A stretch of 64,000 nt of DNA from the NCBI GenBank assembly GCA_003344405.1, contig NOWV01000196.1, positions 1 to 64,000 on the forward strand, read 5' to 3'. Within the stretch, counting starts at the first letter, position 1; each line of letters begins with the position of its first letter. Below are positions 24,194 to 37,556 of the stretch, one piece after another. The notes under the pieces were generated by a model that saw only the letters and a list, made by a program, of their open reading frames with translations, did not search any database and had not been told where the DNA came from. The position numbers and the translations under genes are program-made. The stretch comes from Trichoplax sp. H2. Taxonomy: Eukaryota > Placozoa > Uniplacotomia > Trichoplacea.

Positions 24194-27127
24194 TTAATGG
24201 CTGCCAACGTTTCCTTTCCAGTTAATTAATAGCTGCTGACAGTTTTGCGATACCTGAAAAATCGAAACGTAAATATTTAAAAGAATTCTAATTGCATTAT
24301 GAATACATGCTGTGGCTTTCATTTAATTCTAATCGAGTCTTACCTTATCTATCGTAGGGCGATCTTGGGCAGTTTCAGAAAGACAATTAGCAGCTAAACC
24401 TAGCAGTGCTTTCCTTGGACGATCAGTCTTGAACATAGTTAATTTTTTGTTCCATTTTATATTTTCATCCTTAAGGTATTTCCAGTTCTTGTAAGAGGTA
24501 TTTAATAAATATTCTTTCTGTCGAAAAAAATAGATATGTAAATAAAAATGAGTTAAGTAAAATCAACGCTGCAGCATCGAAAAGAATTTGCTTATTCTTA
24601 TAAAACTATGCGCGTTAAGAGAGCTAACCAACAGAGATGGCTTCCTATCTCTTGCATAAATCGGCTTTCCAGAAACTATAACTAAACAAATCTAATCGAA
24701 ATATCAAACAAAATAGAACATGTATTAAGTCTTATCATATGTAACTCAAATCAAGTTATAACTTTCTTGATTTTACTTACTGCTCCAAAACTGAATATAT
24801 CGTTAGAGAAAGCAATTCTTCCAGCTAGAGCTTCTTCGCAACAATAACCAATCTTATCAATCTGGGTAGATAAAGCCAGTTTCACTTGCGTGTCATTGCC
24901 ATTATTGATACATCCGTCGCTTAACTTTGCTATTCCTTTACTTCTGTCTATCAAAACATTTGTGCTGATAGATAAAAATGCAACTTTAATCGTAGCTACG
25001 GCATACATGATTATTTACAAAAGTATATAAATTAATGTAGATATTGAAAACAAGCTTTGCCCTAAGGTATCACTAATTTACGATATCTGCTTTACATAAG
25101 TGCGTATATTTCAATCATTGCAAGCTTAATGCTCAATTTTACCATTTTAGATCATTGTGAACTAATTGACAATTGTGCAAATAGCGTAGTCCTTCCGCAA
25201 TATCGCACATTATGGACAATCGCCCTTCACAGTGAGGTAATTCCTTCTTCTAAAATAAATTATTATCACTTTTAGTAGCATTAATCATAAAGATTTGTTC
25301 TAACAGGAGAACTAGTTTCAGTCTACTAAAGTCGCGCAAAACTACTACCTTTACTAGCTGCTGAAGGGATAAAGGCAAAAATTCCTGAAGGAAGCCTTCA
25401 AGATCTTGATAGTAAGCAAAGACTTTTCGCACGTTTTTGTGCTTTAATCTACAGTATCAGAATTGGATTAAGGATATTATTAATAGGTGAATGCTTCGGC
25501 AAATTTAATAGATATCGAATAAGGTAAGGTAAAAAGAACTTAAAATTGTGATAAGGACAAGCACAATTTCAAGGCATACACAGTAACACTCTTCCATAAA
25601 GTCTCTGTGCATGATTTCTCTAGCTTACCGTACTAAGTCGTTGGCTATTTTTGCGTCGTTAGCAATATACTTATGGACAGCCTAACGAGAGATTAAAAGA
25701 AGAGGTCAAACAAACTATACAGTATTAAAAAGTTGACGTGGAAATACCATAATTTAATATGAAAACTTGAATTATAATATAAAATATATTCTATTTGACA
25801 TTGCAGTTTTAACTATGCTAAACTGAAAATATTTCAATTTAGATATATGCCAAGTAGCAAGGCTAAATAATAATTATATATATAATTAATAAACAGGAAG
25901 ATAATTAAGGATTACATCCCATTCTGCTATTCTAATTAGTGGTATTGATTACTTAAAGTAAAATAATTAATAACTGAAATCCAAATAAAATCTTAGTCTG
26001 CAAAGCTTGGAATTTGAAGCTTACTAAGCTTTAAATCGAGAAAATTAAAACGTATTGTTTAATATACCGTAGTTGTGCTAGAGCTATAAACTATTCAGTC
26101 TGCTGCTTGAATTTACGGCTTAAAATTCATTACTATGTTGAAAGTAATTAAGTTACTAGTCTATAAATTTGATTAGATATAGAAGTTCATGCCATTTCTG
26201 TAGTAGAAAAGTATGATAAAATGTTTTATCTAGAAATTTGTGATTACTTCGTAATCCAATGATGGTCAACGAGTCAGATTTACGAAATTTTGCAACTATT
26301 TTGATATCTAGCTAGATTAATCTTACTAATAACCATGATGCTTGTAAAGGATTAAACGGGATAACATTCAATTGCTTTTGCAAGTAATAAATTAGACACA
26401 GCATTAATTCATTTCGATTCGGCTTTGGTAAAGGAAATTATTTGCCTTTTTCCAAAAAATCCTATACCTCATTTTTCCAGGCCTTAAAAGTATAAATCTT
26501 TCCAGCAAATACAAATCGGTAAGTAACACTTGATGGACCTGGCCAACCTTGTCGTTTTGCGACATAATCTCTAATCGTCTTTATTAATAGCAGTAGTCAT
26601 TGAATAGATATACGCATATATACATAAATTGGCCTTACAGTGACAAATTTCTAGTGAATATATAGATTGGAAATTATTTTCATGCGATAATCGAAACTTA
26701 CGGCATCTGGTACAGGGCCCAACCCATTGCCAATACAAGATTTTACAAACTTTTTCGAAGTAGCTAGATCGTCACTAACGTCGCGATGTTTAGGAATTCT
26801 ACGAAAGGAGCGGAATAAATTCCAAGGCTATAGGTTGTAAGAAGAAAAAATCCACAATTAAAAAAAGAGCAAATTGATATCGTACGTCTAGACCATTATC
26901 AAATCTATACTATACGAAAGAAATTACAGAATGACTGATTTAGGTTATTAATCTAAATTGCCGATGAATTGGTTGACATTTAGTAGAGCCAAATCAGTAT
27001 AGTTTAATGTAGTACAAGTATAGCTCCTCATCCCAGTTTTAAAATAAAGTTATCATACTTTGCTGCGAAAGTTTCTAATTCCATCGTCTTTAGTCTGTGG
27101 ATTATCATTTAAATACCATTTCTCCAT
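24194..27127 (-). CDS. D2: DGC-type pseudokinase, 348 aa, 10 exons
   Basis: Exons: 27059-27127, 26702-26827, 26468-26578, 25629-25681, 25349-25448, 25143-25249, 24781-24964, 24629-24691, 24344-24517 and 24194-24253. The start is MEKWYLNDNPQ, so there is no myristoylation glycine, and exon 1 lacks the cysteine cluster of D1 and D3. The linker begins PWNLFRSFRR (basic/aromatic). The N-lobe has GWPGPSSVTY and keeps the lysine in TFKAW (about 97). Alpha-C has Ile at the Glu position. HRD is HND (about 184-186), so the catalytic Asp survives here only among the four. DFG is DGC (about 205-207), and APE is CEE. The C-lobe has ICLVIVSGKP and QDRP. It lies tail to tail with K2 and divergent from K3. 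A broken duplicate of its 5' exons lies just upstream. Confidence 0.9.
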
Positions 27128-27159
27128 AGCTGTGATTAACCTTTAGTTAAAGTTAACAT

Positions 27160-27448
27160 TCAATTTAAACTGTACAAGATTTTCCGTAGAATACGATTTA
27201 TACGTAATATTAAATTGACCTAGCCAATCTCGACTTTCTTTCGTATGCCTTTGAATGGCTTTGACTAATAAGATGATAACTTGAATAGATGAGAATTGAA
27301 CTTATTGTGGAAGATTTCAATCTAATCAATTGCTCGCGTCTGATCTTAGCGTTAATACGCCTATGAAAACTTACAAAATTTAAGCTATAGTCACTGTCGT
27401 CGAAATTAGAGTCAACAAAGCTAACAGAAGTAACCTGATCATTACAGG
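27160..27448 (-). pseudogene. Broken copy of D-type 5' exons
   Basis: Two exon-like pieces lie upstream of D2 on the same strand. At 27375-27448 is a linker exon relative (frame SFVDSNFDDSDYSLNF, like the acidic D3 linker) with a good GTAAGT donor. At about 27160-27264 is an N-lobe relative reading DWLGQFNITY and VQFK, comparable to GWSGPFSTTY and AFKK in D3. Both family-like frames are two bases out of the phase used by D1-D4, and the expected frame hits stops. No later exons follow before D2 begins. It is best read as a partial duplication that has decayed. Confidence 0.7.
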
Positions 27449-29748
27449 CTATACTAAATCGTTAGCAACCAATGAAACGGGATAAGTACCAGTAAAACTA
27501 AAAGATTGCAAAAAGCAATAAATGGAAACCGTAAACTAGTGTAGTAAAGACCATCATAATTATTCTATAAAGAGATAGATAGTTTTATCGAGCTAATTCA
27601 AGTCATTCTTTAAATTTTAGTCAATTAATTTATCATAATAATAACTAGCATTGATCTATTTTCGATTGCCCTACTCATACAATAACAATGGGTGGTCACC
27701 GAATGTTAACTACTCTCCAATTGCATATCCTTCATGATTCTAACCAACTTGTTGCTAGCAAAATTATATGTTGGGCATTATCTTTGCAAAACTGATATAA
27801 TCTACAGTATACTGAGGTTAATAATTAGAATTTATGGAACAAACATCAATCAGTCTCTCTCATCAACCCCAAACAAGTTGTTTACTTCACGATCGTCATA
27901 GTATTCAATAATTAAATAATATACGTGTACAGTGGTGGAAGAAAAATAGCTTCTTCTAGATCACTCTGTATGGGAGCCCTGTTTAATTTAAGTGAAAGTC
28001 TTTATCTATTTAGTACAATGGAATAGTTGGATAGCATAAGTGAATTCAATTATTGCATAAAAGCCTTCGTCCATTTCGTACAATAAATCAGTTGGATCAT
28101 GCAAATAAAATAAGCGAAGAATCCCAGCACAAAACAATGGAGATAGCGTGCATTGATACACTTTTACAATAGAGAAGCTCTGAAGATCGCTAATTCTCTG
28201 CATGGCCGCCAAAATGCCGGCGGGTATATATAGCGGTATTTGTAATTTTTTCCATTTGAAGGAGTGTTGTGTACCGCTGTGATAAGACTGGCGGATAGAG
28301 TTAATCGGATTAGTTTATTAGCGTTGTTGTGTTCCTTAAATTTAAGCTTGCTTTACAAGAGCAGTTTGTGTTTTATGTAAAGCAAGTTTTAAGCTTGCTT
28401 TACAGCTTGATTGACAATAACAGCAAGTGTTATAACAGTAAGCGGTAATTTGCCGTTCGTATCTCAATTAATTAATCAAGTTATTAAGTTTTTTAAATTG
28501 TTTTATTACAAAATATGTTAACCACAAATTTCTCACTATACTGCAATAGAAGTTACTGTAATGCTTTCAGGCGTTAAAGTTTAAGCTATTTATCACTCAA
28601 CGATCAAGCGATCAACGGCCAAAATTATGAAAATTGTATATTTTCAGCCGCACGGCCAACATCTAAATAACGATCAGATGATGTCGCTGGTTATTCAGTT
28701 ACAGGCTTTATACAGAAAATGCTTCACTAGCAGCAGTGACTTGCCAACCATCTATAAAAAAAACTAGCTGAAATGCAATCTATAATAACCCAAAAAGCAT
28801 TACTGGTTCCGACCCTTACATGCATAGCTATGGTAAACAGATACTAGATAGACCAAATTAAGATCTAGAACATCACTTAATATAAACGTACATTCCATAT
28901 ACGGTACATATAGATATACAGACAGACTAAAATTTGATGGGGAGGTTAATCAATGGGTGGCCCAGATTTCGCCTAGTACAGTACTGTCAGCAATCGCGAT
29001 CCAAGCTAAACTTGAGCCGAGCAGTTGCTTCGTATCCTAAAATCTCTGCGAACTAACAACGATCCTTAAGCAGGTTTATTAACAGTCTAATCTTACTAAT
29101 CTGCTGATTTCTACATTTCCACGCATTAGTATTCTACTTATTTATCGGTGCAGAATGAAAATTCATAATATACACGTAGATTTGTATAGTCTCTTCTTTT
29201 CCTCACTTTATTTCCTCAGTGAATCTGAAGATACTTATTTACAGCATACATTCAATCCAGACAAGGTAAACTCTGCCTGATTGAACTTAATTTTGTTTCT
29301 ATATTTATTCTCAGTTTTCTAGTAAGTTAAATGAAAATATTGGTTTTCAAGTTGTATTTTACGACGAAAGCATCTTCCATTCGGTCAATTTCTACTATTG
29401 GCCTCGCTAGCCCTGTAATCTCTCGTTTCATGAGAAAGTCTTCTTGTATATCTACTTTATTTACGATTTAATTCAGATATAGATTAACCTTACGCTAATT
29501 TATTAGTAATGAAAGGCTTGCTTAAAAGACTTAAAATTAAAATAAGCTTTAAAGGAAAAATATTGTAGTTGCTAGCATTAGTTAGAATGCCCAACAACAC
29601 TATTACAAAAAATAGGCTCATTTTTGATTCCATTGCTTCTCTACTGAGAAGAATTTCAATGCATAAATAGAGGATAAGGGTTGACTATTTCTTATTTAAT
29701 CTCTGATATAGGCAATATTCAAGTACCAGACCGAACTGAAAATAAGAT
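27449..29748. other. Divergent intergenic region between D2 and K3
   Basis: Should contain the promoters of D2 (minus) and K3 (plus). It includes an unusually GC-rich patch near 28200-28320 and a small inverted/direct repeat at 28344-28404 (listed separately). A 68-codon minus-strand frame (28006-28212) begins MAAMQRISDLQSF just downstream, on that strand, of a TATATATA run near 28226-28233. It resembles nothing I know and may be chance or a first exon. Confidence 0.5.
28344..28404. repeat. Inverted plus direct repeat of a 14-bp unit
   Basis: AAGCTTGCTTTACA at 28344-28357 is followed by its near-complete inverse TGTAAAGCAAG at 28376-28386, then by a second direct copy at 28391-28404. The first two can form a hairpin with an 18-base loop. 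It may be a mobile-element terminus remnant or a regulatory hairpin. Nothing nearby identifies it further. Confidence 0.7.
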
Positions 29749-32700
29749 ATGGGGATAATTTGTGCATGCTGTAAGAGACAGGTAAATAATCGAATATTCC
29801 TGGCTGTTGCGTTGATAACTACAGCACTTGCAAAATTACTATCGCCGTGTCAAATAGTATGCCATGAGTCTATTATATCAACATTTTAACAAGACTACAA
29901 CTGCGGTTATATGTATGAATTACACGATTAGCCACGACTATTGCTGATAGACCCCAGTGAAGATTTAGATTTTGATATACAAGCTGAGGTATATTATATT
30001 TCCATCGCTTATAGCATAGTACCAAATAAATGCAACAATTCATGATAAACAATTATTTAAGTTCTTCCGTTCAGATATTGATACATGTAAATTGAATACG
30101 TAAACGGTTATAGGATATAAAGAGGGGCACAAACTATTTTTCCTATAAAAACAGGATTGGTGCAGGTGGCTTTGGAGAAGTCTATCGAACTGAAACATTA
30201 TCTTATGGCATTCTTGCCGTCAAAAGAATGAAAGAGCAATTAGTAAGCAATTTCTGCAAGTGGTATTGAAATAACTTACCTAGAAATTTTAATGTCTAAT
30301 AATTTTAATTTATTTATGAAACGAATCAATTCTATTAATTAATATATTTTTAATGACTTTTTGACATCTTATTCTGCTATCTATTGGCGAATATGGTAAA
30401 GCTTACAGTAAATGATCTACTAGAATGTCAAAATATAATCCAGTAAGTCTCGACTACTCGTTTATTTGATTTTGTACAGTACCATTAGTTAATGTACTGT
30501 ATATCTTAGTTCTAGTTTATAAAATAAAGACCACGATTACGTATTTAGACTAATTTATGATAGGAGTTTCCTTTAGAACTACATTTACAGTACACCTTAT
30601 CATTTCATTAGGCACCTGTAAAAAAGAGTATGATTGTTTATGTAGGCTGAGTTGAGATAGCATTTTCTTTTAGAACTATACTTGCTGTATACTGTATACT
30701 TTAAATTGAATACATGGTTAAACGCTTGTATGATAATGCTTCTATATTTATTAAGATTCTACAGCACTAAGACATTTACTACTGGCTTCTAGATATAGAC
30801 ATACTAATCTCGTCTGCTTGTTTTCCGCCTTGATGGTTGACAACCACTTTTGCATGGTGATGGAATACGTAGCAAATGGCAGTTTAAGATCAAAATTGAA
30901 GGCAAAGGTAAATTGACGCTTTAATAGTAATTTAGAGGAATATTTCCAAATTACTCTAACCCTATTAATGGGAATATTACGATTGTTACTCAAAATCATG
31001 ACCTTTTAATAAGATTGATGATGACACATAAATTATTTTATGTTAACCGTAACATAGTAATTACTTCTTCGATACTATAGTAGTAATTGTTCATAGCTTG
31101 AGTAGAATCAATTATAATTACTGCAATTTTACTGATTCCAGGATGAAAATTTAGACTATTCGGTTAGGCTACAAATTTGCAGAGGCATAGCAGAGGGAAT
31201 CAATTATCTACATACAGCGTTCATGACATATCTTGTACACAGAGATATTAAATCTGATAATATATTGCTTACGGAAGACTATACTCCCAAAATATGCGAT
31301 TTCGGCCTGGCAAAAATATTATCTGCAAGAATAGATCATGGAAATAGTGCTATATTTACTGAAACTATATGTGGGACTGAACCTTACTTACCTCCAGAAT
31401 CATTTCAAGGAATAGTCTCACGGCGTTTTGATGTCTATAGCTATGGAGTTGTACGTATATTGACCTAATAGTCAACAATCTAATCTATAGAAGCTCGTAA
31501 CTATCAGTTATTCTGTATCAAATATCTGGCAGGTGTTACTAGAAATTATATCAGGAAAACCAGCAACCTTTAGTGATCTGGAAGGGTGTCGCTTCTTGGT
31601 ATGTCTGTATTCATGTACTGTACTAAAACTATAACATTGAATAATGTCTATGCAACGCGAATATGATACAACTAATGTTTTATACATTTAACTACAAATA
31701 ATATGACACCCTTAAAGTAGAATCATTGATACAATCGGTGTTAGTTAGATTTCTACCATAAAATATAGTACTATTAACTAACTGCAGTGTAAAATCATTT
31801 TAATTATTGTTAGTAGCTACTTTATAGGAAGTAGTTTGATATTTTTAGCCTTATATAAGCCAAAATTGACTTAAGTAGAGATGCTCGAGTCTGGTATAAA
31901 TTTTTATGAACATTGCACTTTATTCTAAAATGGCCTGTCCTCTATTATAAATAAATCTCAGAGCTTGAACATACTTTATTCAAAAAATATTGTTGCCTGA
32001 ATTTAGCAAACAAATATTTCAATAATCTCTACGCAGGCTTAGCTAAAATAATAATTTGATCGAAGGGCTTAGGTATACATGATTCAGAAAATATTTTAGC
32101 TTAGATTTGACCAGTAACTGTTCTAATAATCCCTGTGTGGGCCCAGCTAATCTAGTTTTTATTCAAGGTTGCTGCCGTTCACGATTTGAAAATAACTATC
32201 AAATGAAGTTGTAAAACACTTATTGATCCTCTAATTTTTGCTTTTGATGAGTATTTTTGTTAATTTGTATAAATACGAAATTAAGGCAATAATTCCTACA
32301 GTACGATGGTATATAAAACTATAGTTGGTGTGCTTTCTTATCTATCAATTATACTGTTAGTCAAACTTTTCATAACTTGATAGACAATATAGAATAGTGC
32401 TAGAGCAATTCGCTGTAAGTATTGGTGAGTGATGAGCGCATTGTTTAGTAATATGAACTAAGACAAAATATTATTCGAAAGGGATTTCTTTAAACATTTT
32501 ACAGCATGCTTTAGTCTTTACCGATGCCTTTTCATGGTCTACCTCCAAATTTTATCATATATTTGCTTCATCTTTGATAATATAATTAATTAGTTGTAAA
32601 ATCTTTTTCATTGATTAAAATGATAGAAAAATCTGATCTATAAACTTTAGTTTTATAACAATAGTGAAAAATTCACTATTCTAATCCGCTTGTAATGCTA

Positions 32701-33035
32701 TCATTATTCAATGACCACTAGGCCAATTACTTTCTTCATTGTTACAATCATGATAAATCAACGTTTCCAATCGCTGAAACGGCTCCTTGGCCTAATAATA
32801 TTAAAAAAAAACTAATGAAACTTGCAAAGAACTGTCTTAAGCGCAATTACAGAGACAGACCTCAAATGGATAAGGTCAGAAGCTATAGTAATCTTACGCT
32901 CGATTTTATCGTAAAGAATACTTTTATTATCTAATTTATTTTTATTTTAAGGTGACTACTAAACTTGCAAAGATCAATTTAATGCAAGATAATTCTCCTG
33001 ACAGTAAACTGACAAGGTTCTTCTCGCGCATTTAA
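29749..33035 (+). CDS. K3: N-acylated Pelle/IRAK-type protein kinase, 328 aa, 9 exons
   Basis: Exons: 29749-29781, 29932-29988, 30114-30242, 30402-30442, 30793-30907, 31142-31450, 31533-31598, 32722-32874 and 32952-33035. The N-terminus MGIICACCKRQ gives a myristoylatable Gly plus three cysteines. The kinase domain has IGAGGFGEVY, VAIK-type lysine (about 67), alpha-C glutamate in LLECQ (about 81), VHRDIKSDN (Asp about 160), DFG (about 178-180), LPPES in place of LPPEA, and DRP. The last exon is longer than in the other K genes, giving a basic C-terminal tail that ends LTRFFSRI. The intron before exon 8 is 1.1 kb, as in K2. It is the active half of cassette 3, convergent with D3. Confidence 0.93.
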
Positions 33036-34914
33036 ATTAGTAGTAGACTATAATATGAGCTGTCTCATAAATATATGTGGTATTTGCAATCTTTCGTACT
33101 GAATCATATATTTGAATACAGATTTTTGCGTTTAGCCCTACTATAGCGCATTCCTTACTGTTTCTTTTCACTGACTACAATTATTTGCTATTATCTAGAT
33201 TATTCTGATATTCGTGCATTATAATTTAGAATTCTACTGTCTTAATCTCTTCACGTGTTCTTTTCCAATAGTATAATATCATAACGCTAACTTTTACTTC
33301 ATGTCTTACTTATTATTGCGGTTATTGTAGTTACTAGCGCTACGTACGCGTAGTTATTACTATCTTTACTTATGACAGCTTACATGTCGAACTAAAAAAC
33401 AATCTTCATTTTTAGATGATTTACAGTATGAATAAAAACCTCTTTCTTAAATAAAATGTCTTGTGTTGATCTCTTATGGCTATAAAATCCACTTCTACTA
33501 ATTTTTTGGAGCTCTTATTACCTTTGCATACAAGGTCTCATTAATAAACTAATGCAAGACCTAAGCGTCGGCTAAAATATATTTAATGACATGACATGAA
33601 GTATTATCTGATTAATACATTGTATCCAAATTATTTTAAAAATCACAGCTGTTCGATTACAGTAATAAGATTAATATAACATGAAATTGTTTAGCTGAAG
33701 TTTGATGCTAGTAGAAATCTTTAATTATTGAAATAAAGCACCTTAATATTGGACCCGATAGATAGCCTAAGTCGGATGACCTAATAAAAATTGTACCCAT
33801 AATGAATCGAGACAAGTCTTAATATAGTAAAAATGTCATTAAACTATCCTAATATGTTAAATATGGATAAGACTGATGATACATTATATACTGGTACCGC
33901 AGCTTACTAGTATTTATATAATGGATATAATTAAATGTTGGCATGTTAAATTAATACTAATCAATTATACCATGATTCAATTCCTAAATATAATATAATT
34001 TTGTATTTAATATATATCGGAATTGTGGAGGATGCAACCATAAAAGTCGTAACATCTAAATTAATGTATATAATCAGCTTTTACATATATACTAGCGGCA
34101 TTCAATAAAGGTATCATTAGTAGCGTAAGAAGTATTACCCAAAAGTAGATATACCATTGAAAGAATTCTGTATTTTACTAAAATTTAACCTATTTTTTCA
34201 AGTCAGTATCAGATATTATAGCCTCAACTATTGAAATTGAATAGGTGTGATTATGGATACACTCCTAGAACGTTCATTTTCTCAGCAAAATGCCAATAAC
34301 TACATGAAAGTATCTAATTTAAAAAAGTGGGAAATACTAACTGATACTGTATATCCATTAAGCGTGTTCTTGGCAAACCTACATCATGTATATGTTAGTT
34401 TATATAATTTAAATAGACTAAAGAGATTAAATTTTATTCAATACAAAATCTTAACACCGCCAAAGCTTTAATATTGTGGGAGAGAAATACAGACTCAGAG
34501 CAATAGTATTCCAAATGTTTTAATATAGTTCAATGAATCCATATAATCTAATCTTACTTTTAGCCAATTACATAGTTTAGGCAATTTATCAGTATTCGTA
34601 TAGCAAAAATCCAATTTTACAAGCTTGATTATTTAATAATCACTTTATTTTGTACTGTAATTACTGCATTTGAAATCGCTTTTTTAATAACTAAAATCGT
34701 TCATTAGGAAAAAATCATTAGTGCATAGGATAAAAACAAACGATTTCGAATATTGGGACTACTTCATTTATTTATAACTTCGAATTTACTAGATATTAAA
34801 TTTTGTAACTACTTTTACAGCAAATCTATGGATCTAGCTTACTATCTACGCATAATCTTTACTTATCGCCACTTTTTATTATTGCATATTGAAATGAGAT
34901 ATAACAATTCAGTA
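33036..34914. other. Convergent intergenic spacer of cassette 3
   Basis: Between the K3 and D3 stop codons. The stretch about 33815-33890 resembles 22195-22275 in the cassette 2 spacer (shared aactatcctaat, then gata-ga-tga and attata), which supports cassette duplication. The plus-strand frame at 34247-34471 has no recognisable content. No kinase exon was found here. Confidence 0.55.
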
Positions 34915-37556
34915 CTACTTATCCATCTTATTCAATAACTGCTGACAACATTCATATACCTAAAATCCAAATGTAAATATTCACTTTAAAATCAAATGTA
35001 ATAACTTCATCTAGTTCTAATTTGGTCTTACTTTTTGGATACTAGGTCGATCTTGAGCAGTTTCATTAAGACAATCGGAAGCTAAATTTAAGAGTTTTTT
35101 CCTTGGACGATAAGTATATAATACACTAATTTGTTTCTTCCATGATATTCTTTTATCTTTAAGGTATTTCCAGTTCTTATAAGGAGTATTTAACAAGTAC
35201 TCTTTCTCTTAATGAAAATAGATAACTCACTAAAATGATTTAAACTAGCCATATGTACAACATCTAAAAACATTTTCAATTTTTGCAAGACTATAGATAT
35301 TAGCACAGCTAACCAGCATAGATGGTCTCCTGTCTCTTGTATAAATCGATTTTCCGGAAACTACAACTAGGCAAATCTAACTCCAATAGCAAGCGAAAAA
35401 TATCATTAAATCTTTATGTGTAGTTCAATCCAGCTTTAAGTATGGCTTAATTATTTTTGCTTACCGCCCCAAAGCTAAATATATCATTAGAGAAAGTAAC
35501 TGTTCCAGCTAGAGCTTCTTCGCAACAGTAGCCCATCTTATCAATTTGGCAAGGTAAAGTTAACTGCGACTGCCTGATAATATTGCGATATATGCATCCG
35601 TCCGATAACTTTGCCACTCCTCTTTCATCTATCAAAACATTTGCACTGATAAAAATGAACATTTTTAATTCTTACATTGGTAAATACAAACATTCATGCA
35701 TAGCAATTGCCAGTAAATTATTTGAATTACCACTTTAAATTATTGTGAACTAATTTACATTCGTGTAAATGGTGTAAGCCTTTTGCTATATCACGTAATA
35801 TGGACAATCGCTCCTTACACTTTGGTAAATAAGTACTCTAAGATAATTTAAAATTTCTTTAGCAGCTTTGAAAACGTCGATAGATAGGAGAAATTAGCTA
35901 TTTAGTAAGAATTATACGAAACTGTTGCTGCTAATCTCGTCTCTAGCGAATGAGGCAAAAATTCCTGTAGTAAGCCTCCAAGCAGTGGATAGTAAGCATA
36001 GACATTTCTGATATTTCCATGCTTTAGTCTATTAGTACAAATAAAGCTTCAATGATCATGCTAATAAAATTACCTATGGAATCCTTATTAAGCATTAAAA
36101 TACCAGTAGAATTATAATAAACCTACAGCGGTAATAAGATCAGTTTTTGCAGTACTCTTTTATAAAGTCTATACGTATAACTAGAGCTTACCGTAGTAAA
36201 TCATTGATTATATTTATGTTTTCATCAAGATAATTTCGCACGACCTAAGAAAAATTCAAAGAGGTATCACATAACTATACAAATTAAAAGCTGGCTTCCA
36301 AGTGCTATAATTCACTACCACTATGAAATTTGGAGCCATATCCTGAATCAGATGCTATTAAAAGTTTTGTGTTAGATTTCAAGCTTACTATAAGAAATAT
36401 TCACAGCTTTAAAAGTATGTCACGTAGCATGACCAATAATTATAATAGATAGTAAGGAAATTAAAGATCATATCCTATTCGAATATGGCTTAGCTAGCTA
36501 CTGACTGCAATACTGGAGAGATTAAAAAAATGCTACTACAGTATACCGCATTCAACATAGCTACGATAGGCAATAAACTGTCCATTTAGGTATAAAATCT
36601 GTGTTACGTGAGAGCAAATGAAATCTAAGATTACAAATATGATTCGATTCTCGGCGTAATTCGATTACTATTGAGCAAAAGCAAAACAGGCTATCTAAGA
36701 ATTTGTCATTAATTAGCAAATTCCTGAAATTTGGTTATAAATGTGTTTATATTTAATTCATGATGAAAAACTGTGTTGATATTTAGCAGAATTAATCCCT
36801 GTAATAATCGTGATACTAATCGGGAAAAAGAACGATGTTAAATTATAACTTCTCCTGATGAATTAGATGCTATTGAACAAGAATTGGATTTCTTGTAATC
36901 GAAAGTAAAGATTTATCTTGTTTCAAGAAATTATGCACCTCACTATTCCATTTCTTAAAAGCATATAACTTTCTATCCGAAACGATTTCATAAGTAGTAC
37001 TAAATGGGCCTGACCAACCTTGATTTTCTCTCATAAATTGTCGAATAACCTTAATTGATATGCATAATTGAATAGTTAAAAGTTGATCATATTATAGTAG
37101 ATCTAAAATTTATGAAATTATTCACGCGTAGGCTAACTTAATTTTGAATACGGAAGTAAAAACTTACAGAAATTGGTACGGGATTCATGATGTTGCCACT
37201 ATCGTCGTCGATATATGAGTTAACAGAGAAATTTGAAGTAGCTGGATCAATATAGACTACACTAGGTTTAAAGTTCGAGCAGAGCAATCGCCAACAGGAC
37301 TACAAGATTGCAAAATATTATCAATGAAATCGAAATAGGGAATTATTACAGTTAAAAATGTCGTCATAAGCATATACAGACATAATTTGAAAGTACAGAC
37401 CTAAAGTATTTTTTCTAATTTTCAATAGTATTTGTTGACTAGGAATCTATTTTAAAATCAATACTAACTTAACTAATTCGTTCACTTTGTCAATTTACTT
37501 ACACAACAGCAAGTATTATCTTCATCTTGATTACTAATAAAGTAATTCTCTTCCAT
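34915..37556 (-). CDS. D3: DGC-type pseudokinase, 341 aa, 10 exons
   Basis: Exons: 37503-37556, 37168-37299, 36939-37049, 36192-36244, 35923-36028, 35731-35837, 35465-35645, 35314-35376, 35032-35205 and 34915-34959. It starts MEENYFISNQ, with no myristoylation Gly. Exon 1 ends DEDNTCCC and exon 2 begins SCWRLLCSNF, making a cysteine-rich candidate S-acylation patch; an acidic linker follows. The N-lobe keeps GWSGPFSTTY and the lysine in AFKKW (about 94). The alpha-C Glu position is Ile. HRD is HNN (about 183-185), DFG is DGC (about 203-205), and APE is CEE. The alpha-F Asp and QDRP are kept. The fifth exon could instead end at a GC donor, making it two codons shorter. The GT donor was chosen because D4 has one at the same offset. 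It is the pseudokinase half of cassette 3. Confidence 0.9.
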
